Source: Streptomyces sp. YIM 121038 (GTDB lineage: Bacteria > Actinomycetota > Actinomycetes > Streptomycetales > Streptomycetaceae). Taken from it: a stretch of DNA of 64,000 nt. Positions 17,408 to 27,822 of this stretch are shown in pieces (position 1 is the first letter of the stretch; every line of letters begins with the position of its first letter). Made by a program: the position numbers and the translations under genes. The notes under the pieces were generated by a model, which worked only from the letters and a program-made list of their open reading frames with translations, was not told where the DNA came from and searched no databases. The stretch spans positions 4,464,001 through 4,528,000 of the forward strand of contig NZ_CP030771.1 in the NCBI RefSeq assembly GCF_006088715.1, in the 5' to 3' direction.

Positions 17408-18257
17408 CACCGCCCCCGGGCCCCTGCGCATCGCGTACTCGCCCTGCCCCAACGACACCTTCGTCTTCGACGCCTGGGCGCACGGCCGGGTGCCGGACGC
17501 GCCCGCGCTCGACGTGACGTTCGCGGACATCGACATCACCAACGGCATGGCCGAGCGCGGCGAGTTCGACGTGCTCAAGGTGTCGTACGCCGTGCTGCCG
17601 TACGTCCTCGACGAGTACGCGCTGCTGCCGTGCGGCGGCGCCCTCGGCCGTGGCTGCGGGCCGCTGGTGCTGACCCGGGAGCCGGGCCTCGACCTCAGCG
17701 GCAAGAAGGTCGCCGTGCCGAGCGAGAGGTCGACGGCGTACCTGCTGTTCCGGCTGTGGGCCGCGGACGTCCTCGCGGACGGCGTCGGGGAGATCGTCGT
17801 GCTGCCCTTCGACCGGATCATGCCCGCCGTGCGGGACGGCGAGGTCGACGCGGGGCTCGTCATCCACGAGGCGCGCTTCACGTACCAGAACTACGGCCTG
17901 CACCGGCTCGCCGACATGGGCGAGCACTGGGAGGCCACGACGGGCCTGCCGATCCCGCTGGGCGCGATCATCGCGAAGCGGTCCCTCGGCGAGGACGCGC
18001 TGCGGGGGCTCGCGGACGCCGCGCGGGCGTCGGTGCGCGCGGCGTGGGACGACCCCGAGGTCTCGCGTCCCTACGTCCTGGAGCACGCGCAGGAGATGGA
18101 TCCGAAGGTGGCCGACCAGCACATCGGCCTGTACGTCAACGAGTTCACGGCGGACCTGGGCGAGGACGGCTACGCCGCGGTGCGCGGCCTGCTGACCCGC
18201 GCCGCCGCCGAGGGCCTGGTCCCGGCCCTGGCCCCGGGGGCCCTGGCCTTCCCCTGA
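17400..18257 (+). CDS. mqnD: 1,4-dihydroxy-6-naphthoate synthase (menaquinone biosynthesis)
   Basis: This 285-residue enzyme converts cyclic dehypoxanthinylfutalosine to 1,4-dihydroxy-6-naphthoate. It has the periplasmic-binding-protein-like fold of MqnD. Diagnostic text is YSPCPNDTFVFDAW at residues 12-25, DVLKVSYAVLPY, and GLVIHEARFTYQNYGL with the catalytic His. The ATG overlaps the end of mqnB. Presence of mqnB and mqnD together shows that this organism makes menaquinone by the futalosine route; the other mqn genes are not in the window. Confidence 0.95.
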   Translation: MTDTAPGPLRIAYSPCPNDTFVFDAWAHGRVPDAPALDVTFADIDITNGMAERGEFDVLKVSYAVLPYVLDEYALLPCGGALGRGCGPLVLTREPGLDLSGKKVAVPSERSTAYLLFRLWAADVLADGVGEIVVLPFDRIMPAVRDGEVDAGLVIHEARFTYQNYGLHRLADMGEHWEATTGLPIPLGAIIAKRSLGEDALRGLADAARASVRAAWDDPEVSRPYVLEHAQEMDPKVADQHIGLYVNEFTADLGEDGYAAVRGLLTRAAAEGLVPALAPGALAFP

Positions 18258-18268
18258 CTCCGCCCCGC

Positions 18269-18308
18269 AAACGCCGGACGGGCTGAAGATCCAGCCCGTC
18301 CGGCGTTT
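18269..18308. terminator. Bidirectional terminator containing family A repeat (copy 2)
   Basis: AAACGCCGGACGGGCTG (18269-18285) pairs perfectly with CAGCCCGTCCGGCGTTT (18292-18308), giving a 17-bp stem. The right arm is the family A core and continues into GAGGACGAGGCGCGAAGCGCC. It lies between convergent mqnD and the cold-shock gene. Confidence 0.85.
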
Positions 18309-18354
18309 GAGGACGAGGCGCGAAGCGCCGAAAAGCGGCGCACGGGACCCGCGG

Positions 18355-18738
18355 TCACACGTCCAGCTGGTCCGCCACCGCGCGCAGCAGGCCCGCGATC
18401 TTCGCGCCGGAGGCCTTGTCGGGGTAACGCCCCTTCTCCAGCATGGGGGTGATGTTCTCCAGGAGGGTGGTGAGGTCCTGGACGATCGAGGCCAGTTCGT
18501 CCGGCTTGCGGCGCTGCGCCGCGGCGACCGACGGCGTCGGGTCGAGAAGCGTCACCGAAAGGGCCTGGTCTCCCCGCTGGCCGGCGACCACGCCGAATTC
18601 CACGCGCTGGCCGGGCTTGAGTGTGTCGACGCCGTCGGGCAGTACGGAGGAATGCACGAAGACGTCGCCGCCGTCGTCGCGGGAGAGGAAGCCGAAGCCC
18701 TTCTCGCTGTTGAACCACTTGACCTTGCCGGTAGGCAC
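18355..18738 (-). CDS. Cold-shock domain protein with C-terminal extension
   Basis: The 127-residue product starts at GTG 18738 ([18 protein letters not shown]), with GAGGA 6-7 nt upstream. The cold-shock OB domain covers residues 1-67 with RNP1 KGFGFLS and RNP2 VFVHSS, so it should bind single-stranded RNA/DNA. Residues 68-127 are an extra helical tail ([28 protein letters not shown]) absent from 67-residue CspA. The tail may mediate dimerisation or partner binding. The gene converges on mqnD and diverges from the small membrane protein. Confidence 0.93.
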   Translation of the reverse strand: MPTGKVKWFNSEKGFGFLSRDDGGDVFVHSSVLPDGVDTLKPGQRVEFGVVAGQRGDQALSVTLLDPTPSVAAAQRRKPDELASIVQDLTTLLENITPMLEKGRYPDKASGAKIAGLLRAVADQLDV

Positions 18739-18948
18739 GTGAAGTCCTCGTCCTCGTACTAGTCGTCGTATCGGCGGCACCGCGCCGCCTTCGGCGTGGA
18801 CCCTCCGGTCCCCGTCCGCCGGGCGAAAACGGCTCTGGATAGCACTACAGCGGGTCGCACGACCCGCCAGCACCAAGACTATTGGTCCCGGGGCCGGTGA
18901 CAAGACGTCCCCGGTTTCTTCCTTCGCGCTGGGAACTACCCTGGTCCG

Positions 18949-19212
18949 GTGCGTGACAAAACCCAAGCGAATTCCACCGGACCGGGCGACGGCCTCGTCC
19001 GGATTGGCGCGATCGTTTTCTTCGTCGGTGCCGTGGCCACGCTGGTCACGGTGGCTCCGCTGTTCCTCGGCGGCGACCCTTTCCCACCCGTGGCCTATGC
19101 GGTGTGCATGCTGATGGGCGTGGGTTTCCTCATCGCCGGGGCAGGCGTGTTCCGCTCCATCGCCGTGCAGCGGCGTCAGGCCAGGTCAGCGGCGGGCCCA
19201 TCGGCCACGTGA
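18949..19212 (+). CDS. Small membrane protein of unknown function
   Basis: This 87-residue protein has two clear membrane helices (about residues 17-40, [24 protein letters not shown], and 48-68, [21 protein letters not shown]), a short positively charged tail and no further motif. GTG at 18949 is chosen because TACCCT lies exactly 6 nt upstream and no Shine-Dalgarno sequence is present, implying a leaderless mRNA. Its last 37 bp overlap the end of the convergent HAD gene. Confidence 0.72.
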   Translation: MRDKTQANSTGPGDGLVRIGAIVFFVGAVATLVTVAPLFLGGDPFPPVAYAVCMLMGVGFLIAGAGVFRSIAVQRRQARSAAGPSAT

Positions 19213-19841
19213 GCCGCGAGCCAGGCCGGGAACTGGCTCAGATCGCCGAGTACGACGTCGGCGCCCGCCGCGCGCAGTTCCTCTGCGTCGCACGGCCCGG
19301 TCGCCACCGCTACGGAGAGCGCGCCCGCCGTACGCGCCCCGCGTACGTCCCCGGTGTGGTCGCCGACGTACACCGACGCCCCGTACTCGTGCAGGGCCTG
19401 CGCCTTCCGCTCCGCCCACAGATTGCCGACCACGGCGTCCGCCGCGATGCCGAGGTGCTCGATGTGGAGCTTGGCGTTCGGTTCGTACTTGGCGGTGACG
19501 ACTATCGCGCGGCCGCCCGCCGCGCGCACCGCGTCGACGGCCGCGCGGGCGCCGGGCAGCGCGGGCGTCGCCGCGATCGCGTATGTGGGATACATCTCAC
19601 GGTAGAGCTCCGCCGTCGCCGCGACCTCGGTGGCCGGAAACCAGTGGGCCAACTCCTGTTCCAGGGGCGGCCCGAGGCGGGTCACGGCCAGGTCCGCGTC
19701 CACGTACACACCGGTCCGCTCGGACAGCGCCACGTAACAGGCGTGGATGCCGGGCCGGGAGTCGATCAGGGTCATGTCGAGGTCGAAGCCGACGGTGAGC
19801 GCGCCGCCGTCCCGGGTGGTCCGTGCAGTCCGTGAGGTCAT
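19176..19841 (-). CDS. HAD superfamily phosphatase
   Basis: This product of about 221 residues has HAD motifs: motif [15 protein letters not shown] (nucleophile Asp and acid Asp), motif II Thr in [13 protein letters not shown], and motif [18 protein letters not shown] with the Mg-binding Asp pair. This resembles phosphoglycolate phosphatase-like enzymes, but the substrate is not evident. The frame is open to 19910; ATG 19841 (MTSRTARTT) is preferred because CACAAT lies 7 nt upstream, though ATG 19850 is possible. The upstream bases merge into the iron-box region of the divergent siderophore operon. Confidence 0.88.
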   Translation of the reverse strand: MTSRTARTTRDGGALTVGFDLDMTLIDSRPGIHACYVALSERTGVYVDADLAVTRLGPPLEQELAHWFPATEVAATAELYREMYPTYAIAATPALPGARAAVDAVRAAGGRAIVVTAKYEPNAKLHIEHLGIAADAVVGNLWAERKAQALHEYGASVYVGDHTGDVRGARTAGALSVAVATGPCDAEELRAAGADVVLGDLSQFPAWLAAHVADGPAADLA

Positions 19842-19902
19842 GGCGCCCATTGTGCCGGGGGGCCGAGGACCCGGGCGGGGCGGCCGGACCCCCTTATGCT
19901 TC

Positions 19903-19921
19903 TTAGCCAAGCCTTACCAAT
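19903..19921 (+). promoter_or_regulatory. Iron box (DmdR/IdeR-type operator) before siderophore operon
   Basis: TTAGCCAAGCCTTACCAAT matches the 19-bp DtxR/IdeR consensus (TTAGGTTAGGCTAACCTAA) at 12 of 19 positions, including TTAG, AG, CT and ACC. It sits 60 bp upstream of the first permease start, where an Fe-dependent repressor would block transcription when iron is plentiful. Confidence 0.7.
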
Positions 19922-19980
19922 CTTCGCCCCGTTCCGCGGCGGACCCCCTGCCGCCCTCGCCCTGCGAAACGAGCCAGCCG

Positions 19981-20979
19981 ATGCGTGTGAACGCCAGACG
20001 CGCCGTCGCGATGACGGCGGCCGTCGTGGCCCTGCTGCTCGCCGTCCTGTTCAGCCTCGCCGTCGGCGCCCGCGCGATCGCGCCGTCCGCGGTCCTCGAC
20101 GCCCTGCTGCACGGCGGGCACGGCGACGCCGCCGAAGTGGTCCGCGAGATGCGCGTGCCGCGCACGGTCCTCGGCGTCATGGTCGGTGCCGCGCTCGCCG
20201 TCGCGGGCACCGCGCTCCAGGGCATCACCCGCAACCCCATCGCCGACCCCGGCATCCTCGGCATCAGCCAGGGCGCGTCGGTCGGCGTGGTCGTCGCCAT
20301 CGCGTACGCGGGCACGCACACGCTCACCGGCTACGTCTGGTACGCCTTCACGGGCGCGGCCCTCGCGGCCGTCGCCGTCTACGCGATCGCCGCCAGTGGC
20401 CGGGGCGGCGCGACCCCCGTCAAACTCGCCCTCGGCGGCGCTGCGATCAACGCCCTGCTCGTCTCCGTCACCACGGGCGTCCTCACCACCCGGGCGTCCG
20501 CGCTCGACGAGTTCCGCTTCTGGCAGGTCGGCGCGCTCTCCGGGCGCGAGGCCGCGATCGTCGGCCAGACCTGGCCGTTCCTGCTCGCCGGGCTGCTGCT
20601 CGTCCTTTCCGTGGCCCGCGGTCTCGACGCCCTCGCCCTCGGCGAGGACGTGGCCAAGGGCCTCGGTCAGAACGTCGCCCTCGTCCGCGTCGTGGGCGGC
20701 CTCGGCGCCACCGTTCTGACCGGCGTCGGCGTGGCCGCCGCCGGGCCCATCGCCTTCATCGGCCTCGCGGTTCCCCACATCGCCCGCGCCGTCATCGGCG
20801 GGGACCACCGCTGGGTGCTTCCGCTCGCCGCCCTCCTGGGGCCCGTGATGCTCCTCGTCTCCGACACGGTGGGCCGGATCGTCTTCCCGCCGAGCGAGGT
20901 CCCCGCGGGTGTGATGACCGCCCTGATCGGCGTCCCGTTCCTGGTGACCCTCGTCCGCAGGAAGGCGGTGGCGGCGTGA
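19981..20979 (+). CDS. Iron-siderophore ABC transporter permease 1 (FecCD family)
   Basis: This 332-residue membrane protein has about nine to ten helices and FecCD signatures: [13 protein letters not shown] [20 protein letters not shown], the [11 protein letters not shown] turn and the coupling segment [19 protein letters not shown]. It forms the channel for ferric siderophore (or a similar metallophore) import. ATG 19981 is the first start after the iron box. Its TGA overlaps the GTG of the second permease by 4 bp, so the operon is translationally coupled. Confidence 0.94.
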   Translation: MRVNARRAVAMTAAVVALLLAVLFSLAVGARAIAPSAVLDALLHGGHGDAAEVVREMRVPRTVLGVMVGAALAVAGTALQGITRNPIADPGILGISQGASVGVVVAIAYAGTHTLTGYVWYAFTGAALAAVAVYAIAASGRGGATPVKLALGGAAINALLVSVTTGVLTTRASALDEFRFWQVGALSGREAAIVGQTWPFLLAGLLLVLSVARGLDALALGEDVAKGLGQNVALVRVVGGLGATVLTGVGVAAAGPIAFIGLAVPHIARAVIGGDHRWVLPLAALLGPVMLLVSDTVGRIVFPPSEVPAGVMTALIGVPFLVTLVRRKAVAA

Positions 20980-22055
20980 GCCCCGACGTCCTCGCCGCCC
21001 CGCGCCGGGTGCGTCCCGCCGGGTACGCGGTCGTCCGCCTGGGCAGGGCCACGTTCCTCGCCCACCGCAGGGCGACCGTCGTGGCCACCGTCCTCGCGCT
21101 CCTCCTCGCGGCCGCCTGCCTGGCCTACCTGTGCGTCGGCGAGACCTACGTCCAGCCCGTCGAGGCCCTGAAGGTCGTCCTCGGCAGGCCCTCGGCGGAC
21201 GAGCTGGTCGTGGGCACCCTCCGCGAGCCGCGGATGACGGTGGGGCTGCTCGTCGGCGCCGCCTTCGGCGTCGCGGGCGCGCTCATCCAGACCGTCGCCC
21301 GCAACCCCCTGGCCAGCCCCGACATCATCGGCATCAGCCAGGGCGCGAGCGCGGTGACGGTCGCCGCGATGACGTTCGGGCTCACCTCGTACACGGTCCT
21401 GCCGTATCTGTCCGTGGCGGGCGGCGTCGCCGCCGCGCTCCTCGTGTACGCCTTCGCGTGGCGCGGCGGCCTGCACGCGACGCGGTTCGTCCTGATCGGC
21501 ATCGGCTTCGCGATCGCGCTGCGGTCCGTGACCACGCTCTTCATGACGAAGGGCGACTACCTCGTCGCGCAGCAGGCGCAGATCTGGATGACGGGGTCGC
21601 TGAACGGCCGCGGCTGGCCGGAGGCCGGGCCCCTCGCCCTGACGCTGCTCGTCCTGCTGCCGTGCGTGGCCTGGGCCGCCCGCGCCCAGCGCACCGTGTC
21701 GATGGACGACGACACGGCGACCGCGCTCGGCGTGCGGCTCGGCCGGGTGCGCACCGGGCTCGTGCTGCTCGGCGTCGTCCTGGCGTCGGTGGCGACCGGG
21801 GCCGCGGGGCCCGTCGACTTCGTGGCGCTGCTCGCCCCGCAGATCGCCCGGCGCCTGACCAGGACCGCGCAGATCCCGCTGGTCAGCTCGGCGCTGCTCG
21901 GCGCGATCGTCGTCGTCCTCGCCGATCTGCTCGCCCGGCGGCTCTTCTCGCCCACCGAGCTGCCGGTGGGCGTCCTCACGGCCGCCGTCGGGGCGCCCTA
22001 TCTGATCTGGCTCATCGTCCGCAGCCGTTCCGTCCGCAATGGAGGCACCGCGTGA
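20976..22055 (+). CDS. Iron-siderophore ABC transporter permease 2 (FecCD family)
   Basis: This 359-residue FecCD-family protein begins with GTG overlapping the preceding stop (GTGA). It has the paralogous motifs [33 protein letters not shown] and [17 protein letters not shown], the last corresponding to the ATPase-coupling loop. It probably heterodimerises with the preceding permease. A 40-residue N-terminal extension (residues 1-30 charged) precedes the first helix. It is followed directly by the ATPase gene with another 4-bp overlap. Confidence 0.94.
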   Translation: MSPDVLAAPRRVRPAGYAVVRLGRATFLAHRRATVVATVLALLLAAACLAYLCVGETYVQPVEALKVVLGRPSADELVVGTLREPRMTVGLLVGAAFGVAGALIQTVARNPLASPDIIGISQGASAVTVAAMTFGLTSYTVLPYLSVAGGVAAALLVYAFAWRGGLHATRFVLIGIGFAIALRSVTTLFMTKGDYLVAQQAQIWMTGSLNGRGWPEAGPLALTLLVLLPCVAWAARAQRTVSMDDDTATALGVRLGRVRTGLVLLGVVLASVATGAAGPVDFVALLAPQIARRLTRTAQIPLVSSALLGAIVVVLADLLARRLFSPTELPVGVLTAAVGAPYLIWLIVRSRSVRNGGTA

Positions 22056-22903
22056 GCGCCCCCGCCGGCGCGCGTCTGACCGCGCGCGAGCTGACCCTCG
22101 CCTACGAGGACCGTACGGTCGTGCACGCGCTCGACCTCGCGATCCCCGACGGCGCGGTGACCGTCGTCGTCGGCCCGAACGCCTGCGGCAAGTCGACGAC
22201 GCTGCGCGCGCTCGGGCGCCTCCTCAAGCCCAGGGGCGGCGCCGTCCTGCTCGACGGCGAGGAGCTGGCGAAGCTGCCGACGCGGCGCATCGCCCAGCGG
22301 ATCGGGCTGCTCCCGCAGACCCCCGTCGCGCCCGAGGCCATCACCGTCGCGGACCTGGTGGCGCGCGGCCGCCAGCCCCACCAGCGGTGGTGGCAGCAGT
22401 GGTCGGACGCCGACGAGCGGGCCGTCACCGAGGCGATGGAGCGCACCGACGTGACCGCTCTCGCCGAGCGGGCCGTCGACGAGCTGTCGGGCGGGCAGCG
22501 GCAGCGCGTGTGGATCGCCATGGCCCTCGCGCAGGAGACCGAGCTGCTGCTGCTCGACGAGCCGACGACGTACCTGGACATCGCCCACCAGGTCGAGGTC
22601 CTGGACCTCGTACGGCAGTTGAACCACGACCGGGGGCGGACGGTCGCGGTCGTCCTGCACGACCTGAACCAGGCCGCCCGCTACGCCGACCACCTCGTCG
22701 CCATGAAGGAGGGGCGGGTGGTCGCCGAGGGCGCGCCGCGCGACGTCGTGACCGCGGAGCTCGTCCGGGACGTCTTCGGGCTCGCGTGCGTGGTCGTCCC
22801 CGACCCGGTGACGGGCTCGCCGCTGGTGGTGCCGGGCACCCCGTGGCGGCCCCCGGCCCCGGAGGGCGAGAAGCCCTCCCCCGACGAAAGGTCCTCCTCA
22901 TGA
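22052..22903 (+). CDS. Iron-siderophore ABC transporter ATPase (FepC type)
   Basis: This 283-residue cytoplasmic ATPase has Walker [11 protein letters not shown] (about 41-50), Q-loop GLLPQTP, signature [17 protein letters not shown], Walker [13 protein letters not shown] and H-loop VLHDLNQA. The TYLDIAHQ sequence after Walker B is characteristic of the FepC/FhuC group. A proline-rich C-terminal tail (about 25 residues) is unusual. GTG 22052 overlaps the permease stop; its own TGA overlaps the ATG of the binding protein. Confidence 0.95.
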   Translation: MSAPAGARLTARELTLAYEDRTVVHALDLAIPDGAVTVVVGPNACGKSTTLRALGRLLKPRGGAVLLDGEELAKLPTRRIAQRIGLLPQTPVAPEAITVADLVARGRQPHQRWWQQWSDADERAVTEAMERTDVTALAERAVDELSGGQRQRVWIAMALAQETELLLLDEPTTYLDIAHQVEVLDLVRQLNHDRGRTVAVVLHDLNQAARYADHLVAMKEGRVVAEGAPRDVVTAELVRDVFGLACVVVPDPVTGSPLVVPGTPWRPPAPEGEKPSPDERSSS

Positions 22904-23871
22904 ACCGCAGCTCCCGCCGCCGCGTCCGTACCGTGGGCGCCCTCGCCGTGACCGGCGCGCTCGCGCTCGCCGGGTGCGGTTCGTCCGACGACGACAAGGA
23001 CGCCGGCTCGGGCAGGACGCACGTCGTGAAGACCGCCATGGGCGAGGTGAAGGTGCCCGTGGCGCCCGAGCGGGTCGTCGTGCTCGACACCGCCGAGCTG
23101 GACTCCGCGCTCACCCTCGGCGTGAAGCCGGTCGGCGCCACGCACACCGACGCCTCCAGCGGCTTCCCCGGCTATCTGCCGGAGGACGAGCTCACGGGCA
23201 TCAAGGACGTCGGCGAGATGATGAACCCGAACCTGGAGGTCATCGCCGGTCTGAAGCCGGACCTGATCCTCACCTCCAAGATCCGCCACGGCGCGAAGTA
23301 CGACCAGCTGAAGCAGATCGCGCCGACCGTCATGACGGAGACCACCGGCTACCCCTGGAAGGCGAACTTCCGGACGCACGCGGACGCGCTCGGCAAGAAG
23401 GCCGCGGCGGAGAAGACCGTCGCCGCCTACGACGCGCACGTCAAGGAGGTCACGGCGGCGATCGGCGGCCCGGCGAAGGCCAGGGCCACCGAGGTCAACG
23501 TGGTGCGCTTCGTCCAGGGCGCCGACATCCGCATCTACGGCGAGCAGTCGTACATCGCCACGATCCTCAAGGACGTGGGCCTGGGCCGCGCGCCCGTCTC
23601 CCAGAAGGCCAAGGACGGGTTCTCCTACGACGTGAGCCCCGAGAAGATCGACCTCGCCGACACGGACGTCATCTTCCAATCGACGTACGGCGATCCGAAG
23701 AAGGCCAAGCAGACGCAGACCGTGAACAGCGGCCTGTGGAAGAACATGAAGGCGGTCAGGTCCGGCAACGTCCACGTCGTCGACGACGAGCTGTGGCTCC
23801 AGGGCATCGGCTACACCGCGGCCGACGAGGTCCTGGACCAGCTGCGGACGGCGCTGGCGAAGAGGAAGTAG
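22900..23871 (+). CDS. Iron-siderophore substrate-binding lipoprotein
   Basis: This 323-residue protein has a basic signal ([16 protein letters not shown]), lipobox LAGC with Cys26 and the class III binding-protein fold (MetI-like [21 protein letters not shown], then [14 protein letters not shown]). It would capture a ferric siderophore at the cell surface and deliver it to the two permeases. ATG 22900 overlaps the ATPase stop (ATGA). The four-gene order permease-permease-ATPase-binding protein with 4-bp overlaps throughout makes the iron box at 19903 the common control. The particular siderophore is unknown, and no siderophore biosynthesis gene is nearby. Confidence 0.94.
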   Translation: MNRSSRRRVRTVGALAVTGALALAGCGSSDDDKDAGSGRTHVVKTAMGEVKVPVAPERVVVLDTAELDSALTLGVKPVGATHTDASSGFPGYLPEDELTGIKDVGEMMNPNLEVIAGLKPDLILTSKIRHGAKYDQLKQIAPTVMTETTGYPWKANFRTHADALGKKAAAEKTVAAYDAHVKEVTAAIGGPAKARATEVNVVRFVQGADIRIYGEQSYIATILKDVGLGRAPVSQKAKDGFSYDVSPEKIDLADTDVIFQSTYGDPKKAKQTQTVNSGLWKNMKAVRSGNVHVVDDELWLQGIGYTAADEVLDQLRTALAKRK

Positions 23872-23910
23872 CCGCCGCGGTACGGGAGTTCGCCCGGGGC
23901 GTCCGCGCGG

Positions 23911-25188
23911 CTACTCGGGCTTGCTCCGCTGCGACCGCCACACGAGGAACAGGGCGGAGGCCACGGCCGCCGCCCTGACCACCCACGGCCAGGCCTCCTC
24001 GACCGCCGCGTTCATCTGGCCCTTGGCGATGGGCTCGCCCCACTTGCCCTGCGACCGGCCCCACAGCCAGGCGATGCCGCCCGCGATCGTGAGCGCGGGC
24101 ACGGCTATCACCGCGGCCTTCTTCTCGGCCGGGCTGAGCTTGCGGGAGAACCACGCGACGATCCAGCCGCCGCCGAGTGCGAACCAGTTGCCGATGACCG
24201 CGCCGACGACGAGCGCGGCGGCGGCGAGCAGCAGGACGGGGTTGCTGAGGGAGCGGACACCGGCGAGCACACCGGCCCCGGCGGAGCCATCCGGAACTGA
24301 CTCTTCCGAGCCGGGCGCTTCCTCGCCGGGGGGCTCCTCGGCGGCAGGCCTCTTCGCGGCGGGGCCCCTGGCAGGACCCTTGGCAGGGCCCTTGGCGGCA
24401 GGGCCCTTGGCGGCGCCGCCCTTGGTGAGCGGTGTCCTCCTGGCGGGCGGCGCGTCCTTCGTCAGGAGCGGGAGTATGCCGAAGCGGCGGCGGCGCGCCT
24501 CGTCCGGCGCGGCCTCCTCCTCGGCGTCCTCGTCGGCTTCGGAGTCCTCGGCCTCGTCGGGTCCGTCGGCTTCTTCGGAACCGTCCTCCGCCCGCTCCCT
24601 ACCGGCCCCCTTCTTCTCCAGGTCCGTGGGCGGCCGTCGCAGCATCTCGGGGATCTCCACCCCGCCCACGAACCCGTGCACGGTGTGCGCGCCCTCCTCC
24701 GGGACGCGCTCCACCCGCCACCAGTCGGGTTCCAGGTCCGGTGGGCTGTCGCCGAGTTCGTCGGTGCCCGCGAGGTGGGGCGGGGCGGGGCGCGGCGGCT
24801 CGGGGGCGGGCGGGCTCGCGGGCCCCGCCGGCGCGGCGGCCCCGGCGGCGCGGCGCGGGCGCGGCACCACCCGGCGCGGACGCCTGGGCTCACGCGACCG
24901 GGACGGAGCGGGCGACGAGGGCGCGGACGCCGCGGGCGGCGGGGGCGCGGCGGGCGCGCCCGTGGCGTCGGCGGCGGCGGTGACCAGCTCGTCCGGGGAG
25001 CCGATGCGGTCCAGGATGCGCCGCACCGCGGCGGGGCTGTCGGCGGCCTTGGCGCGGCGGCGGTCGATCTCGCCCCGGAGTTCGGACACGAGCCGCATAC
25101 GGGCGGCGGACGACAGCTGGCGCTGCTGCGCGAGGTCGCCGACGCGGCTCAGATAGTCGAAGACGAGCTGGTCGCTCTCGATCCCCAC
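23911..25188 (-). CDS. Membrane protein of unknown function with disordered Lys/Ala/Pro-rich middle
   Basis: The 425-residue product has three parts. Residues 1-75 form a helical domain (DYLSRVGDLAQQRQLSSAAR, RILDRIGSPDELVTAAA) resembling the short HAAS/permease-prefix modules found before membrane domains. Residues 80-290 are low-complexity: proline/alanine-rich, then strongly acidic, then a KGPAAKGPAKGPARGPAAKR repeat. The C-terminal 130 residues contain about four membrane helices. Function unknown; the prefix suggests interaction with a PadR-like regulator, but none adjoins. Convergent with the siderophore operon. Confidence 0.8.
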   Translation of the reverse strand: MGIESDQLVFDYLSRVGDLAQQRQLSSAARMRLVSELRGEIDRRRAKAADSPAAVRRILDRIGSPDELVTAAADATGAPAAPPPPAASAPSSPAPSRSREPRRPRRVVPRPRRAAGAAAPAGPASPPAPEPPRPAPPHLAGTDELGDSPPDLEPDWWRVERVPEEGAHTVHGFVGGVEIPEMLRRPPTDLEKKGAGRERAEDGSEEADGPDEAEDSEADEDAEEEAAPDEARRRRFGILPLLTKDAPPARRTPLTKGGAAKGPAAKGPAKGPARGPAAKRPAAEEPPGEEAPGSEESVPDGSAGAGVLAGVRSLSNPVLLLAAAALVVGAVIGNWFALGGGWIVAWFSRKLSPAEKKAAVIAVPALTIAGGIAWLWGRSQGKWGEPIAKGQMNAAVEEAWPWVVRAAAVASALFLVWRSQRSKPE

Positions 25189-25290
25189 GAAGTTCCCTCC
25201 GGGGCTGCGGTGTTGAGGTGGGCCCGGACAACGAAGTTACCGCGCCGCCGTGACCCGGCAGGTGACGGCCCCTGGCGGCGGGGTCGGGCG

Positions 25291-27729
25291 TCAGTCGTCG
25301 GCGAGCTCCGCGACGCCCGTGACGCGGTGCAGCGGATAGGTGCGGACCTCGTCCGCCGTGTGGTCGTACGCGGTGACGAAGCCGCCCTCGACGCGGACCG
25401 GGGCGATGACGCGCTGGCTCGCCGCGCCTTCGGCGTTGACGTAGCCGATCCACAGGGCCTCGCCGGTGAGGACGGCGGCCTGCACGGTGGCGAGGGTCTC
25501 GGCGGACGTGGTGCGGGGCAGCTGGCCGGTCGCGGCGGGCGCCGCCTTGCGCGGGGTCGTGGAGGCGAGGTCCCCGGCGCGGATGGCGCGTACGGCGGCG
25601 TCGATGAGCGTGGCGTCGGGCAGCGGCGGCCCGTCGGGAACCGGCTCGGGGGCGGTGCGCGGCGGCGTCCGGTGGCTGTGCGCGCGGGTGATCAGGACGT
25701 CGCCCTCGGCGCTCTCGGCGGCGGGCGCGAAGCCCATGGCGCGCAGCCCTTCGAGGAGCGTGGAGGGGTCGGCCTGGGCGGCGAGCACGGTGCCCGCGAG
25801 GCGCCGCAGCCGCAGCCCGTGGGCCCGCTTGTCCGCGAGGATCTCATCGAGCACGCCCTCGTCGTCGCACCGCACGTACGCGGAGGCGGCACCGACGCGC
25901 AGATGGCCGTGTCTGCGGGCCACGTCGTCGATGAGGTACGCGAGGGGCTGCGGGACGGGCGTACGGGAGTGCGCGGCGAGGAACGCGTGCAGGTCGGACG
26001 CGCTCTGCCCGGTGTCGAGCGCGCGACGCACGGAGCCCGGCGTGAACCGGTAGACGGTGGCGCCGCCCTTGGACTCCACGTCGGCGAGCACGGCGAGGGC
26101 GTCCGCGAGGGGGCGCCGCAGCGGCCCCGGCGCGACCGCGGTGAGGTCGGCCTGGAGCAGGACGTGGTCGAGGGGTTCGGGGAGCAGCGGGGCGAGGCGC
26201 CGGGCGGCCTCGGCACCGGCGGCGGCCCGCTCGGCGGCGGACGGGGGCGCGCCCTGCGCCAGGGAGTCCGCGGGGGGCCGCCCGGCGAGCAGCGCGCGGC
26301 CGTGGGCGGCGAGCGCCCCGCGCCCGGTGATCCCGAGGAGCTCCGCCTCGCTCAGCGTCCACCGGGCCAGGCGGGCCCGCGGCTCCGTGGCGCCGCCGCC
26401 GGAGGGGCGCTCCCAGCGCAGCCGGTCGAGCACGGACTCCTCGGCGGGCGCGGCGCCTTCGGGCAGTCCGGCCAGGAGGGCCAGGACGCGGTGGCGCACC
26501 TCGGGCGCGGCGGAGCGGTCGAGCCCCGGGCCGAGCGCGGACAGGGTGCGGTCCTTGCTGTCGCGCCCGCCGACGAGGCCCGGGGTGCGGGTGGCCTCGT
26601 ACCAGGCGGTGGCGAGCCGGGCCCAGCGCTCGGCGGGGGGCAGCTCCTGCCAGCTGTCGTAGGCGGGGGTCGCGGCGTAGCGCTCGTCGGCCTCGCCGTC
26701 GGCGGCCAGGAGCCCGGCGGCGTAGGCGAGTTCGACCCAGAACGCGGCCTGGGGCTCCGCCGCGTCCAGGGCGACGGCGGTCCGCTTGAGGTCCCGGACG
26801 CTCAGGCCGCCCGCGCGCAGGACGGCGGGGCCGCCCTCGTCCCAGTCCTTGAGCAGCTCCTCGACGGTGGCGAGCGCGGTGTAGGCCTGCCCGGCCGCCG
26901 TCGCGTCCACCACCTGGGGGCGGTGTTCGCGCGCGACCTCCACGGCCGGGGGCGACGGCTCCAGGACGCGGTGGGCGCGGCCCCCGCGCAGGTGCAGCGC
27001 GGCCTCTCGGGGCAGGACGACCGTGCCCGGCGCGGTCGGGAGCAGCAGGCCCCGGTCGAGCAGCCAGCGCAGATGGGGGGCCGGGTCCGCGGTGACCTGC
27101 CCGTACGGCGGGCCCCACACGAGCCGGGACAGGACCTCGACGGACTCGGCGGGCGCCTCGTCCAGGAGGTGGGACATCCGCTTCTGGTCGGTGAAGAGCG
27201 CGGTGAGGGACTCCACGGCCGACACCGCGTCGTGCGTGGAGGCGAGCCCGGCGGCCGTGACGACGCTCTGCACCCGGCCCGGTGACATCCCCGCCGTGGC
27301 CTCCGCGACCGTCGGGCCGAGCCCCGTCGGCGAGGGCCGCTGCGGCGTCGGCGCGAGCAGCTCGCGCGCGGTGCGCACCAGGCGCAGACGGCTCTCCGCG
27401 CCCCAGACGAGCGCCTGCCTGCGCAGCGTCGTCAGGGCCCGGTCGACGGCCTCGCCCGGCGCGGGCGCGAGCAGCCCCGCGAGCTCCTCGTACGACGCCG
27501 GGTCCGGGGCCACGGCCAGGGCCTCGGCGACCTGCTGCGCGAACCGGTCGAGGCGTTCCAGGGCACGTACCACCGACGCCCGCGTGCCCGCGCGGGTGGC
27601 CAGCTGCGTCAGATCGTTGGGCACGGGGCTGACGAGGTCGGGCCGGGATCGCAACAGCGCGACGAGCGTCGCGTCGTCGCTCGCCCGGAGGGCTTCCGCA
27701 AGGGAACGGGGGGCTTCCGGGGTACTCAT
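25291..27729 (-). CDS. Helicase-associated protein (Helicase_C_3 / XPB-associated family)
   Basis: This 812-residue protein starts at ATG 27729 (MSTPEAPRSLAEALRASDDA). The N-terminal part consists of winged-helix-like repeats (LTQLATRAGTRASVVRALER, LTTLRRQALVWG). The C-terminal third contains the helicase conserved C-terminal-like domain of Pfam type Helicase_C_3 (LPEPLDHVLLQADLTAVAPG) and ends with a WYL-like beta domain (ALWIGYVNAEGAASQRVIAP). No Walker A or DEAH motif is present, so it is not itself an ATPase. In mycobacteria a homologue lies next to the XPB gene, as here (1.3 kb away, opposite strand), suggesting joint function in repair. Confidence 0.85.
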   Translation of the reverse strand: MSTPEAPRSLAEALRASDDATLVALLRSRPDLVSPVPNDLTQLATRAGTRASVVRALERLDRFAQQVAEALAVAPDPASYEELAGLLAPAPGEAVDRALTTLRRQALVWGAESRLRLVRTARELLAPTPQRPSPTGLGPTVAEATAGMSPGRVQSVVTAAGLASTHDAVSAVESLTALFTDQKRMSHLLDEAPAESVEVLSRLVWGPPYGQVTADPAPHLRWLLDRGLLLPTAPGTVVLPREAALHLRGGRAHRVLEPSPPAVEVAREHRPQVVDATAAGQAYTALATVEELLKDWDEGGPAVLRAGGLSVRDLKRTAVALDAAEPQAAFWVELAYAAGLLAADGEADERYAATPAYDSWQELPPAERWARLATAWYEATRTPGLVGGRDSKDRTLSALGPGLDRSAAPEVRHRVLALLAGLPEGAAPAEESVLDRLRWERPSGGGATEPRARLARWTLSEAELLGITGRGALAAHGRALLAGRPPADSLAQGAPPSAAERAAAGAEAARRLAPLLPEPLDHVLLQADLTAVAPGPLRRPLADALAVLADVESKGGATVYRFTPGSVRRALDTGQSASDLHAFLAAHSRTPVPQPLAYLIDDVARRHGHLRVGAASAYVRCDDEGVLDEILADKRAHGLRLRRLAGTVLAAQADPSTLLEGLRAMGFAPAAESAEGDVLITRAHSHRTPPRTAPEPVPDGPPLPDATLIDAAVRAIRAGDLASTTPRKAAPAATGQLPRTTSAETLATVQAAVLTGEALWIGYVNAEGAASQRVIAPVRVEGGFVTAYDHTADEVRTYPLHRVTGVAELADD

Positions 27730-27822
27730 CCTGGCAACGGTAGCGGGTCACCGGCGGGCGCCGGTGTGCCGTGCCGCACGCGCCCCGGCGGGCAAGCGGG
27801 ACCGCGCGCCCCCTCGGGCGGC